Assembly: GCA_942492925.1 (NCBI GenBank)
Contig: OW818641.1
Coordinates: 1,612,001 to 1,676,000, forward strand
From: QZKY01 sp942492925
GTDB lineage: Bacteria; Pseudomonadota; Gammaproteobacteria; Burkholderiales; Burkholderiaceae_D
DNA: 64,000 bases
Reading direction: 5' to 3'
A model generated the notes under the pieces. That model saw nothing but the letters and a program-made list of their open reading frames with translations, was not told where the DNA came from and did not search any database. The position numbers were made by a program, and so were the translations under genes. Shown here piece after piece: positions 8,146 through 16,887 of this stretch. How positions within the stretch are numbered: the stretch's first letter is position 1; every line of letters begins with the position of its first letter.

Positions 8146-9250
8146 ATGGAAGCAGAACGCATCAACGCCATCGGCAACCTGCTCGCCGATCTCACCTCCC
8201 GCGAAACCGAACTTCGGGGGTATCTTTGACTTCGCTGCGAAGTCAGACAAACTCGAACAAGTCAACGCCGAACTCGAAGATCCCAACGTCTGGAACGACC
8301 CCAAGCGTGCGCAGGATCTCGGCAAAGAGAAAAAATCTCTCGAATCGATTGTCCTCGCCCTCATCAAAATCAAATCGGATTTGAATGATGCCGGTGAACT
8401 GTACGCGATGGCACGCGAGGAACAGGACGATGCCTCCCTCCTCTCGATAGAGGCTGACGCACAAGAAATCAAAAAACAGGTTGAAGATCTTGAATTCCGT
8501 CGGATGTTCTCTAATCCGATGGACCCGAACAACTGCTTCATCGACATTCAGGCTGGCGCAGGCGGCACGGAAGCGCAGGACTGGGCCTCGATGATTCTGC
8601 GTCAATATGTACGCTACTGCGAACGCAAGGGCTTCAAGGTTGAGGTGATGGAACAATCCGATGGCGACGTCGCTGGCATCAAGACCGCCACGATCAAAGT
8701 GGAAGGCGATTATGCCTACGGCTTCCTGCGCACGGAAACCGGCGTACATCGCTTGGTGCGCAAATCGCCGTTTGACTCTTCCGGCGGACGCCACACTTCC
8801 TTTTGCAGCTTGTTCGTCTACCCGGAAGTGGACGATTCGATCGACATCGACATCAATCCCGCCGATGTGCGTGTGGATACCTACCGCGCTTCCGGCGCAG
8901 GCGGTCAGCACATCAACAAGACCGACTCTGCGGTGCGTCTGACTCACATGCCGAGCGGCATTGTCGTGCAATGCCAGAATGATCGCAGCCAGCACAAGAA
9001 CCGTGCGGAAGCCTGGGACATGCTGAAATCGCGTCTGTTTGAAATGGAACTGCGTAAACGCATGGCTGAGCAGCAAAAGCTCGAGGATTCCAAAACCGAT
9101 GTAGGTTGGGGACACCAGATCCGCTCGTACGTGCTGGATCAATCCCGCGTGAAGGATTTGCGCACCAACCATGAAACCGGCAACACCAAGGCGGTGCTTG
9201 ACGGCGATATTGACGATTTTATTTCCGCCTCCCTTAAGCAAGGCATCTGA
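8146..9250 (+). CDS. prfB: Peptide chain release factor 2, with programmed +1 frameshift
   Basis: RF2 recognises UGA and UAA stops and triggers peptide release on the ribosome. The gene needs a +1 shift. Frame 1 runs ATG 8146 to CTT 8224-8226 and then an in-frame TGA (8227-8229). Skipping one base continues with GAC at 8228, giving 27 + 340 = 367 residues. The site reads CGGGGGTATCTTTGAC, the conserved SD-like/slippery element. Downstream are the SPF tripeptide (RKSPFDSSGG), which reads the stop codon, and the GGQ motif (GAGGQHINKT) for hydrolysis. RF2 thus autoregulates its own level. lysS follows 37 bp later, the usual operon. Confidence 0.97.
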
Positions 9251-9287
9251 AGGCACTCACCCTCATGTCAAAAATCTGGTGACTAAC

Positions 9288-10829
9288 ATGACAACACAAA
9301 ATAAACCCACCGCGAATCAAAACGCGCCTATCACCACGGATGAAAACACCATCATCGCCGAGCGACGCGCCAAGCTGTCTGCCATCCGCAAACAGGGCGT
9401 GGCGTTCCCGAACGATTTTCGTCCGCAACACAAGGCCGCCGACCTGCACGCGCAATACGGCGATTTTTCCCGCGAAACGCTGGAAGAAAAAAATATCAAG
9501 GTGGTCGTCGCGGGCCGGATGATGCTCAAGCGTTTGATGGGCAAAGTCAACTTCGCAACAATTCAAGATGCCTCCGGCCAAAAAATGGATGGCCGCATTC
9601 AATTGTTTGTCAGCCAGGGGGACTCTGGCGATGCAATTTGCGAAGCACTGCGCCAGTACGATCTCGGCGACATCGTCGGTGCGGAAGGCGAACTGTTCAA
9701 AACCAAAACCGGCGAACTGTCTATCCGCGTACGTAACCTGCGACTGATTACCAAATCGCTGCGCCCTCTGCCCGACAAGTTCCACGGCTTGTCCGATCAG
9801 GAAACCAAATACCGTCAACGCTATGTGGATTTGATCACGAGCGAGGAAACCCGTCGGGCCTTCAAGGCGCGCACGGCGGCCATTTCTTCGATTCGCCGAT
9901 TCATGGAACAGCATGAATTTCTGGAAGTGGAAACGCCGATGCTGCACGTCATTCCCGGCGGCGCGGCAGCCAAACCGTTCATCACGCACCACAACGCTCT
10001 CGACATGCAAATGTTCATGCGCATCGCGCCGGAACTGTATCTGAAACGTCTTCTGGTGGGCGGGTTCGATCGCGTGTTTGAAGTGAATCGCAATTTCCGC
10101 AACGAAGGCGTCTCCCCTCGCCACAATCCGGAATTCACGATGATGGAATTCTATGCGGCTTATGTCGATTACCAGTGGCTGATGGATTTCACCGAGCAAT
10201 TGATTCGCCAAGCCGCCATTGACGCGCACGGCACCGCGCAACTCACGTATCAAGGCCGCGAGCTGGATCTATCCAAACAGTTTGCGCGCATGACCATTGT
10301 CGAAGCCATCAACAAATATGCGCCACATTACACGACGGAACAATTGAACGATGCCGCGTTCCTGCGCAAGGAAGTGCAGCGTTTCGGCACACAACCGCTG
10401 GCAACCGCCGGTCTGGGGGCGCTGCAACTCGCGCTCTTTGAAGAAACCGCTGAGGCGCAATTGTGGGATCCGACTTACATCATCGATTATCCGGTGGAAG
10501 TCTCCCCGCTCGCCCGCGCATCGGACACCCGCCCGGGCATCACCGAGCGGTTCGAGCTCTTCATCGTCGGTCGTGAAATCGCCAATGGTTTCTCCGAATT
10601 GAACGACGCAGAAGATCAAGCTGCGCGCTTCATGTCGCAGGTTGAAGCCAAAAACGCCGGGGATGAAGAAGCGATGTATTACGACGCCGATTATATCCGC
10701 GCACTGGAATATGGCATGCCACCGGCGGGCGGGTGCGGCATCGGCATCGATCGTTTGATGATGCTCCTCACCGATTCACCAAACATCCGTGACGTGATTC
10801 TCTTCCCGCATCTGCGCCGGGAAGAATAA
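9288..10829 (+). CDS. lysS: Lysine--tRNA ligase (class II)
   Basis: A 513-residue class II lysyl-tRNA synthetase that charges tRNA-Lys using ATP. An N-terminal OB-fold anticodon domain is followed by the catalytic core: motif 2 NRNFRNEGVSPRHNPEFTMMEFY and motif 3 GCGIGIDRLMMLLTD are clear. Length matches LysS. The frame is open from 9171, overlapping prfB, but the family N-terminus and spacing favour ATG 9288. It follows prfB as in many proteobacteria. Confidence 0.97.
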   Translation: MTTQNKPTANQNAPITTDENTIIAERRAKLSAIRKQGVAFPNDFRPQHKAADLHAQYGDFSRETLEEKNIKVVVAGRMMLKRLMGKVNFATIQDASGQKMDGRIQLFVSQGDSGDAICEALRQYDLGDIVGAEGELFKTKTGELSIRVRNLRLITKSLRPLPDKFHGLSDQETKYRQRYVDLITSEETRRAFKARTAAISSIRRFMEQHEFLEVETPMLHVIPGGAAAKPFITHHNALDMQMFMRIAPELYLKRLLVGGFDRVFEVNRNFRNEGVSPRHNPEFTMMEFYAAYVDYQWLMDFTEQLIRQAAIDAHGTAQLTYQGRELDLSKQFARMTIVEAINKYAPHYTTEQLNDAAFLRKEVQRFGTQPLATAGLGALQLALFEETAEAQLWDPTYIIDYPVEVSPLARASDTRPGITERFELFIVGREIANGFSELNDAEDQAARFMSQVEAKNAGDEEAMYYDADYIRALEYGMPPAGGCGIGIDRLMMLLTDSPNIRDVILFPHLRREE

Positions 10830-10832
10830 AAC

Positions 10833-10868
10833 AAAAGGGTGTGCCTGAAGTTCAAGGCACACCCTTTT
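10833..10868 (+). terminator. Terminator after lysS
   Basis: AAAAGGGTGTGCC and GGCACACCCTTTT pair around a short loop directly after the lysS stop. The symmetrical A/T flanks would also allow termination of the opposing minus-strand transcript. Confidence 0.85.
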
Positions 10869-10892
10869 GCAAGACTGATTCTGATTTATTTC

Positions 10893-11213
10893 TTAGCGGC
10901 TTTTCTTCCGCTCCTTCTTCTTTTCTCTTTTTTCTGCCTGCCCGTGCATCCATCGGGCTTCGGCCGCACTGCGTCGTTTGACCATGCGAATCATGAAGAA
11001 AAAATAAACGACAACACACGTCGTAATGGCAACCGTTGCCCCCTCCATCGCCAACCGGTCATTCATGACCATCAGGCCGATCATGGCGAGGAAAACGGCG
11101 CAAATAACCGATACCCACAATAAATTGTTTCGACTTTTTGCATATTGTGTATCACGCAGCAATTCGCTGTGCATGCGCTTGGCTTCATCAGGTGTCTGTG
11201 CGGGCTGGCTCAT
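10893..11213 (-). CDS. Small two-TM membrane protein with basic C-terminus, unrecognised
   Basis: A 106-residue protein with a hydrophilic N-terminus, two hydrophobic segments (about residues 31-50 and 60-76) and a C-terminal tail dominated by Lys, Arg and Glu (KREKKKERKK). I do not recognise a family. It is the last gene in a minus-strand run behind the SPFH and NfeD genes and resembles its neighbour 11269-11745 in design: two helices with a charged cytoplasmic tail. The prfB-lysS operon converges on it and a shared hairpin separates them. Confidence 0.6.
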   Translation of the reverse strand: MSQPAQTPDEAKRMHSELLRDTQYAKSRNNLLWVSVICAVFLAMIGLMVMNDRLAMEGATVAITTCVVVYFFFMIRMVKRRSAAEARWMHGQAEKREKKKERKKSR

Positions 11214-11268
11214 TGCTTAATAAGTGCTAGATCAAAAGAAGATATTGTAACGTCATTCCAAACAAATC

Positions 11269-11745
11269 TCATTCGCTCGGTTTGGTCGTCGTGGCATCCG
11301 AATCGGTCGCAGTATTTTCACTGGCTTCCTTCTGGCGATAATATTCCGCCAGCGCCTGTTCATAGTCAATTCGCCTCGCCTCTTCCTCTTCTTTTCGTTT
11401 TTTTTCCTCGTCTTCGCGCTTGAGCTGCTCAACTACCTCTGCTTTCATCATGTTTAAGCGTTTCATGACGAAAACCGTCGCCCATACGAAAACGGCCATG
11501 GCAAAAACGAGATCCATCAAACTCAGCACCTTGGTGAACATCAGATACGCCACACCGAACATCGAACCGCCACCAAATGCCACGATCGCCAGCAAGGCAT
11601 AGCGATATTGATTGAAGGAGGGATTTTTCTTCAATTCATCAAAAATGCGCTCTTCCTGACTCTTCGGGAATGGCTCGTGCGGGATGAGATCATCCTGCTC
11701 GCTGGAAGGAGGCTGCGGCGTGGCAGAGGGATTCGACGCTTCCAT
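11269..11745 (-). CDS. Two-TM membrane protein with charged coiled-coil-like tail, unrecognised
   Basis: A 158-residue protein. A Pro/Ser/Glu-rich N-terminus (about 40 residues) is followed by two hydrophobic helices (about 49-70 and 76-94). A strongly charged KREDEEKKRKEEEEARR stretch, probably a long helix or coiled coil, precedes a Ser/Thr/Asp tail. No family is recognised. It lies 17 bp downstream of the SPFH gene on the same strand, so it may be an accessory of that membrane scaffold (inference from position only). Confidence 0.6.
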   Translation of the reverse strand: MEASNPSATPQPPSSEQDDLIPHEPFPKSQEERIFDELKKNPSFNQYRYALLAIVAFGGGSMFGVAYLMFTKVLSLMDLVFAMAVFVWATVFVMKRLNMMKAEVVEQLKREDEEKKRKEEEEARRIDYEQALAEYYRQKEASENTATDSDATTTKPSE

Positions 11746-11762
11746 TCGTTAGCCCTTTTTCA

Positions 11763-12686
11763 TCATGATTTCTGCTGCGACTTGACGACCTGCATCGCGC
11801 TGGCGATCAGACTGCTCACGTCACTGAGGTTCGCCGGCACAATAATCGCGTTATTCGTTTTGGCCAAATTCGAAAATGCGGCAACATACTGCTCGGCCAC
11901 TTTCAAATTCACGGCATCGTTACCGCCGGGCTCCTGAATGGCGCTGGCGACCTTGCGCAAAGCTTCGGACGTTGCATTGGCGATGGCGACAATGGCGGCC
12001 GCTTCGCCTTCCGCATTATTAATCGCTGCGCGCTTTTCGCCTTCGGATTTGGCAATCGCCGCTTCGCGCGCGCCATTGGCAATGTTGATTTGTTCTTGCA
12101 TGCGACCTTCAGAAGCGGCGATCAGTGCGCGCTTTTCGCGTTCCGCCGTGATTTGTGCCTGCATGGCATGGAGAATTTCGCGCGGCGGCGTCAAATCCTT
12201 GATTTCATAGCGCAGCACCTTCACGCCCCAGTTCTCAGCCGATTCGTCAATGGCACTCACCACGCTCATGTTGATGTGGTCACGCTCCTCGAAAGTTTTA
12301 TCCAGCTCCATGCGCCCGATCACCGAACGCAAGGTTGTTTGTGCGAGTTGCGTAATTGCTGCGATATAGTTCGACGAACCGTAGGAAGCGCGCATCGCAT
12401 CGGTAATCTGAAAATACAGAATCCCATCCACCTGAAGCTGCGTGTTATCCCGGGTAATGCAAACCTGTGATGGCACGTCCAGTGGGATTTCTTTCAAACT
12501 GTGTTTGTAAGCGATCCGATCAATAAACGGAAAAACAATATTCAGCCCCGGCGCAAGCGTTGCATGATATTTCCCCCATCGCTCTACCACCCAAGCATGC
12601 TGCTGTGGAACCACATTGACTGATTTAAAAACGACAACAACAGCCAGAACAAAAATAATGACAGCAAGCGACGTATTACTGAACAT
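11763..12686 (-). CDS. SPFH/Band 7 stomatin-like membrane protein (QmcA/paraslipin type)
   Basis: A 307-residue SPFH protein. One N-terminal transmembrane helix (residues about 4-22) is followed by VPQQHAWVVERWGKYHATLAPGLNIVFPF, the conserved start of the stomatin domain, then an Ala/Glu-rich helix (ITAEREKRALIAASEG) typical of oligomerisation. Such proteins form ring-like scaffolds in the inner membrane and are often encoded with NfeD. The NfeD gene lies immediately upstream in the operon, which supports this class. It is close to E. coli QmcA; exact client proteases are unknown. Confidence 0.92.
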   Translation of the reverse strand: MFSNTSLAVIIFVLAVVVVFKSVNVVPQQHAWVVERWGKYHATLAPGLNIVFPFIDRIAYKHSLKEIPLDVPSQVCITRDNTQLQVDGILYFQITDAMRASYGSSNYIAAITQLAQTTLRSVIGRMELDKTFEERDHINMSVVSAIDESAENWGVKVLRYEIKDLTPPREILHAMQAQITAEREKRALIAASEGRMQEQINIANGAREAAIAKSEGEKRAAINNAEGEAAAIVAIANATSEALRKVASAIQEPGGNDAVNLKVAEQYVAAFSNLAKTNNAIIVPANLSDVSSLIASAMQVVKSQQKS

Positions 12687-12740
12687 ATGCGTTCCCTTCT
12701 TGTTGTATTAAATAATTTGAATGAAACCGCAGAAAGCGGT

Positions 12741-13193
12741 TCACGCCACACCTTGAGCCGCGTTTTTGACAATCAGACGGCTGCCGCGAATTTCGTGGAT
12801 GGTGAAGGCCCCTGGTCTGGATTCTGCGCTTGACTCCAATTCCACGTCCCACATGGCGCCGCGATACATGACCCGTGCCACACGCGGTCCGCCACCGTTT
12901 TCTTGCCACTCGCTGACGTTGATGGTTTTACCAATATCCAGAAAAGCATTTGGGTTTTTCGATGCATCCCGCTTTTGGGGCGTACCGAATTTGCTGAGGC
13001 GAAGGGCGACGACGGCAACAGCACCGACAACACCCCCCACGATCAATTGAACGGACAAATCGCCACCGGCCCAGGCCGCCCCTGCTCCGGCGACCAATCC
13101 GATGGCGATCATCAACAGATAAAATGTGCCCGTGAAGATTTCGAGTATGACGACGACACCTGCAGCAATTAACCAGATCATCCAGTCAGACAT
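12741..13193 (-). CDS. NfeD-like membrane protein
   Basis: A 150-residue NfeD short-form protein: two or three N-terminal hydrophobic helices (WMIWLIAAGVVVILEIFTG, LLMIAIGLVAGAGAAWAG) and a C-terminal OB-fold-like domain (RVMYRGAMWDVELESS...GSRLIVK). It pairs functionally with SPFH proteins such as the gene 54 bp downstream. The frame is open for 58 codons upstream, but ATG 13193 has a strong GGAGG ribosome-binding site and matches family length. Confidence 0.9.
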   Translation of the reverse strand: MSDWMIWLIAAGVVVILEIFTGTFYLLMIAIGLVAGAGAAWAGGDLSVQLIVGGVVGAVAVVALRLSKFGTPQKRDASKNPNAFLDIGKTINVSEWQENGGGPRVARVMYRGAMWDVELESSAESRPGAFTIHEIRGSRLIVKNAAQGVA

Positions 13194-13210
13194 AAATCCT
13201 CCGTGAGCGT

Positions 13211-15643
13211 TTACCCCCCCTTGGCCAGATTTTGCCAGGTTTTCACGACAGAATCTGGGTTGAGTGACATCGATTCTATCCCTTCTTTCACCAGCCAATG
13301 TGCAAAATCCGGTCGATCTGAAGGGCCTTGTCCGCAAATACCAACATATTTCCCTTGAGCACGGCAAGCCTGAATGGCCTTGGAAATCAGTGCCAGCACG
13401 GCCGGGTCACGCTCGTCGAAATCTGCCGTCAGCAGTTCCATGCCGGCGTCCCGATCAATCCCCAAGGTCAATTGGGTCAGATCGTTCGAGCCGATGGAGA
13501 AGCCATCGAACATTTCCAGGAACTGATCAGCCAGAATCGCGTTCGACGGAATTTCGCACATCATGATCAGACGCAAACCGTTTTCACCGCGCTTGAGGCC
13601 GTGATGCGCCAGCAAATCGATGACGCGCTTGGCCTGATCCAGCGTCCGCACAAACGGTACCATGATTTCGACGTTGGTCAATCCCATATCTTCGCGAACA
13701 CGTTTCATCGCAATGCATTCCATCTCGAATGCCGCTGCAAAATCCTTGGACATGTAGCGCGATGCGCCGCGATAACCGAGCATCGGATTTTCTTCTTCCG
13801 GCTCGTAACGCGAACCACCCATCAGCTTGCGATATTCGTTGGACTTGAAGTCGGACATGCGCACAATCACCGGCTTGGGCCAGAAGGCTGCGGCAATCGT
13901 GCTCACGCCTTCAGCAAGTTTATCGATGAAGAAATCACGCGGCGACGCGTGACCACGTGCGAGCGACTCAATAGCCGCTTTCAGCTCATCGTCCACTTTC
14001 GGATAATCCAGCACGGCCAGAGGATGCACGCTGATGCTGTTGATGATAAATTCCAGGCGCGCCAAGCCAACGCCTTCATTCGGGATCGCCTGTTGCGAGA
14101 AAGCCAGTTCCGGATTGCCGACGTTCATTGTGAGCTTGACCGGAATTTTCGGCAAATCGCCGACAACTTCTTGCGTCACTTCGGTTTCAATTGCGCCTTC
14201 GTAAATCCGGCCTTCATCACCTTCCGCACAAGACACGGTCACCACCATGCCATCAGTCAGGATTTCCGTCGCATCACCGCAACCCACCACAGCCGGTACA
14301 CCCAGTTCACGCGCCACGATCGCTGCATGACAGGTGCGTCCACCGCGATTGGTCACAATGGCGGCAGCGCGTTTCATCACGGGCTCCCAGTTCGGATCGG
14401 TGATGTCGGCCACCAGAATGTCGCCTGGCTTGACACGATCCATTTCGGAGGCTTTTCTGATCACACGCACCGGACCCGTGCCCACTTTTTGGCCAATCGC
14501 ACGACCGGCGGCGAGAATCTTGCCGCCCGCCTTGATCTTGTAGGTGTGCTGCACATCCGAAGCCTTTTCCTGAGACTTCACCGTTTCCGGACGCGCTTGC
14601 AAAATGTACAGCTTGCCGTCGATACCGTCTTTGCCCCACTCGATATCCATCGGACGGCCATAGTGCTTTTCAATGGTGACGGCGTATTTGGCCAATTCGA
14701 TCACATCGGCATCACTCAGAGAATAACGATCGCTCATTTCCTCCGACACATCCACGACACGAACCGAACGACCTGCGCCCGCCACGCCGGAATATTCCAT
14801 CTTGGTCAGTTTGGAACCCAGATGACGACGCACAATCGGGAATTTGCCTTTTTCCAAGATGGGCTTGTGCACGAAAAATTCGTCCGGATTCACGGCACCT
14901 TGCACCACCGATTCGCCCAAGCCATAGCTGGACGTAATGAAAACCACATCCTTGAAACCGGATTCGGTATCGATCGTGAACATGACCCCTGCTGCGCCAA
15001 TGTCCGAACGTACCATGCGTTGAATACCCGCCGACAGCGCCACTTCTTCGTGTTTGAAATTGCGGTGTTCGCGATAAGAAATCGCGCGGTCATTGTAAAG
15101 CGATGCAAAAACATGCTTGATGGCTTCCAGCACGTGGTCAATACCGACCACGTTCAGGAAAGTTTCCTGTTGTCCTGCGAAAGAAGCGTCTTCCAGGTCT
15201 TCAGCCGTGGCCGAAGAACGCACGGCAAACGAGACCTCGCCCGTCGAACCGGCAACCAGGCGCTGGTAAGCTTCGGTAATTTCTTGCTGCAGGCGCGGCT
15301 GGAACGGCGTTTCCACGACCCATTGGCGGATTTGGGTACCCGCTTCAACCAGTGCCTTCACATCGTTTTTGTCACGATTGGCCAAACATTCATTGATACG
15401 CTGGGCCAACGACGGCCCGCCATTGGCGCTGTATTGCAGAAAATCGCGGAAAGCCTGTGCCGTCGTCGCAAATCCACCAGGCACGCGTACACCTTCACTT
15501 GTTAACTGGCTGATCATTTCCCCGAGCGAAGCATTCTTTCCGCCAACGATCGGAACGTCGGTCATTCTGAGCTGCTCGAGGGGAAGAATGTAGGGGGATT
15601 GTGTCGTAGATGAAGGGGTTCTGCCGGGCACTGCAACTGTCAT
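13211..15643 (-). CDS. ppsA: Phosphoenolpyruvate synthase
   Basis: PEP synthase converts pyruvate and ATP to PEP, AMP and phosphate for gluconeogenesis. The 810-residue protein has the N-terminal ATP-grasp domain (VGGKNASLGEM, SFAVRSSATAEDLEDASFAGQQETFLNV), the phosphohistidine domain with GGRTCHAAIVARELG (catalytic His), and a C-terminal PEP-binding TIM barrel with MCEIPSNA and the catalytic cysteine in GICGQGPSD. Length is full. It is divergent from ppsR across about 250 bp. NfeD follows 17 bp downstream on the same strand. Confidence 0.97.
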   Translation of the reverse strand: MTVAVPGRTPSSTTQSPYILPLEQLRMTDVPIVGGKNASLGEMISQLTSEGVRVPGGFATTAQAFRDFLQYSANGGPSLAQRINECLANRDKNDVKALVEAGTQIRQWVVETPFQPRLQQEITEAYQRLVAGSTGEVSFAVRSSATAEDLEDASFAGQQETFLNVVGIDHVLEAIKHVFASLYNDRAISYREHRNFKHEEVALSAGIQRMVRSDIGAAGVMFTIDTESGFKDVVFITSSYGLGESVVQGAVNPDEFFVHKPILEKGKFPIVRRHLGSKLTKMEYSGVAGAGRSVRVVDVSEEMSDRYSLSDADVIELAKYAVTIEKHYGRPMDIEWGKDGIDGKLYILQARPETVKSQEKASDVQHTYKIKAGGKILAAGRAIGQKVGTGPVRVIRKASEMDRVKPGDILVADITDPNWEPVMKRAAAIVTNRGGRTCHAAIVARELGVPAVVGCGDATEILTDGMVVTVSCAEGDEGRIYEGAIETEVTQEVVGDLPKIPVKLTMNVGNPELAFSQQAIPNEGVGLARLEFIINSISVHPLAVLDYPKVDDELKAAIESLARGHASPRDFFIDKLAEGVSTIAAAFWPKPVIVRMSDFKSNEYRKLMGGSRYEPEEENPMLGYRGASRYMSKDFAAAFEMECIAMKRVREDMGLTNVEIMVPFVRTLDQAKRVIDLLAHHGLKRGENGLRLIMMCEIPSNAILADQFLEMFDGFSIGSNDLTQLTLGIDRDAGMELLTADFDERDPAVLALISKAIQACRAQGKYVGICGQGPSDRPDFAHWLVKEGIESMSLNPDSVVKTWQNLAKGG

Positions 15644-15895
15644 GATTTCCTCTTGTAAAGACGTCTGGTTACACCAAATTCATCACCCTTATAGGCTTTA
15701 GAGTCTGGCAAAAAGCATGGGATTGTTATATTGTACATTGAGAACGATTTCATGAACCGTTCCCGATGAAGAAAACTATCAATCTCCCACTCAAAATGGG
15801 TAGTGCGACAAGGGAACCGATCAATGAAATAAGGTAATAACAACACGTATTCTTTCCTTAACATCAAGCTGTTTCAGGTTTTACACAGAATTTTT

Positions 15896-16738
15896 ATGTC
15901 CACAATACAATCCCACCCCGAAGCCCGCCGTGCCGTCTTCATCGTTTCTGACGGCACCGGCATTACCGCAGAAACCCTCGCACACTCGATCCTGTCGCAG
16001 TTTGACGTACGTTTCAAAAAAATTCGCCTGCCCTTTATTGATACGGAAGAAAAAGCGCGAAATGTTGTTCGCAACATCAATGAATCCGCACAGAGCTACG
16101 ATCAGCGCCCCATTGTTTTTTCTTCGCTGGCCAAACCTGAATTCCTGAATATTGTCCTGGGATCCAATGCCTTGCACTTTGACCTGATTCAAACTTTCGT
16201 TCCCCCGCTGGAAGAAGAGCTTGGCGTGAAAGCCGCGCGGGCAATGGGACTCAGTCACAAAAGCGCTGACAGCGCCGAATATGGTGGTCGCATGGATGCC
16301 ATCAATTTCTCGCTCGCCCATGATGATGGACAATCGCACAAAAATCTTGCCAATGCCGACGTCATTCTGGTTGGGGTCTCCCGCTCCGGCAAAACACCGA
16401 CCAGTCTGTATCTCGCCATGCAATACGGCATACGCGCAGCAAACTACCCCCTGATTCCAGAAGATTTTGCACGTGATACCTTGCCCCCGAGCCTCCTCCC
16501 CTTCAAAGACAAACTTTTCGGCTTGAGCATCACCCCGGAGCGACTGGCCGCCATCCGCAACGAACGCCTGCCCAATAGCAAATATGCCTCGCTGGAAAAC
16601 TGTCGGATGGAAGTCCAGGCCGCCGAAACCATGATGCAACGTGAAGGCATCCGCTGGCTCTCTTCGACAACGAAATCCATCGAAGAAATCGCAACCTCCA
16701 TCGTGCAAGAACTCAAGTTGGAAAAACGCCTCGAATGA
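15896..16738 (+). CDS. ppsR: PEP synthase regulatory protein: ADP-dependent kinase/pyrophosphorylase
   Basis: A 280-residue DUF299 protein that phosphorylates and dephosphorylates a threonine next to the catalytic histidine of PEP synthase, turning the enzyme off and on with energy state. The N-terminal FIVSDGTGITAETLAHSIL and the P-loop GVSRSGKTPTSLYLA (residues about 160-175) are diagnostic. It is divergent from ppsA, the usual arrangement, which leaves little doubt about its target. Confidence 0.95.
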   Translation: MSTIQSHPEARRAVFIVSDGTGITAETLAHSILSQFDVRFKKIRLPFIDTEEKARNVVRNINESAQSYDQRPIVFSSLAKPEFLNIVLGSNALHFDLIQTFVPPLEEELGVKAARAMGLSHKSADSAEYGGRMDAINFSLAHDDGQSHKNLANADVILVGVSRSGKTPTSLYLAMQYGIRAANYPLIPEDFARDTLPPSLLPFKDKLFGLSITPERLAAIRNERLPNSKYASLENCRMEVQAAETMMQREGIRWLSSTTKSIEEIATSIVQELKLEKRLE

Positions 16739-16887
16739 AAGAAGGCGTGCGTTCATTTCCCCCAAACGAATTTGTTCAAGGACAATGAGATTGCGCAATA
16801 CCCTTCTCACGACCCCCCACGACAATCTGGCAGGTCAACGCCGCAAACTTTGATAGCACTTGTCATTAATATAATTCGAAGGAATGC

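Noticed and set aside
8243..10253. Two minus-strand frames of more than 330 codons over prfB and lysS
   Set aside because: Antisense to essential, well-conserved genes, with no ribosome-binding site or family signature.
13328..15505. 725-codon open frame on the plus strand across ppsA
   Set aside because: It is antisense to a complete PEP synthase with all catalytic motifs; the translated sequence shows no domain and arises from codon bias.
15881..16825. 314-codon minus-strand frame over ppsR
   Set aside because: Shadow of ppsR, which has its P-loop and family start; the antisense product has no recognisable motif.
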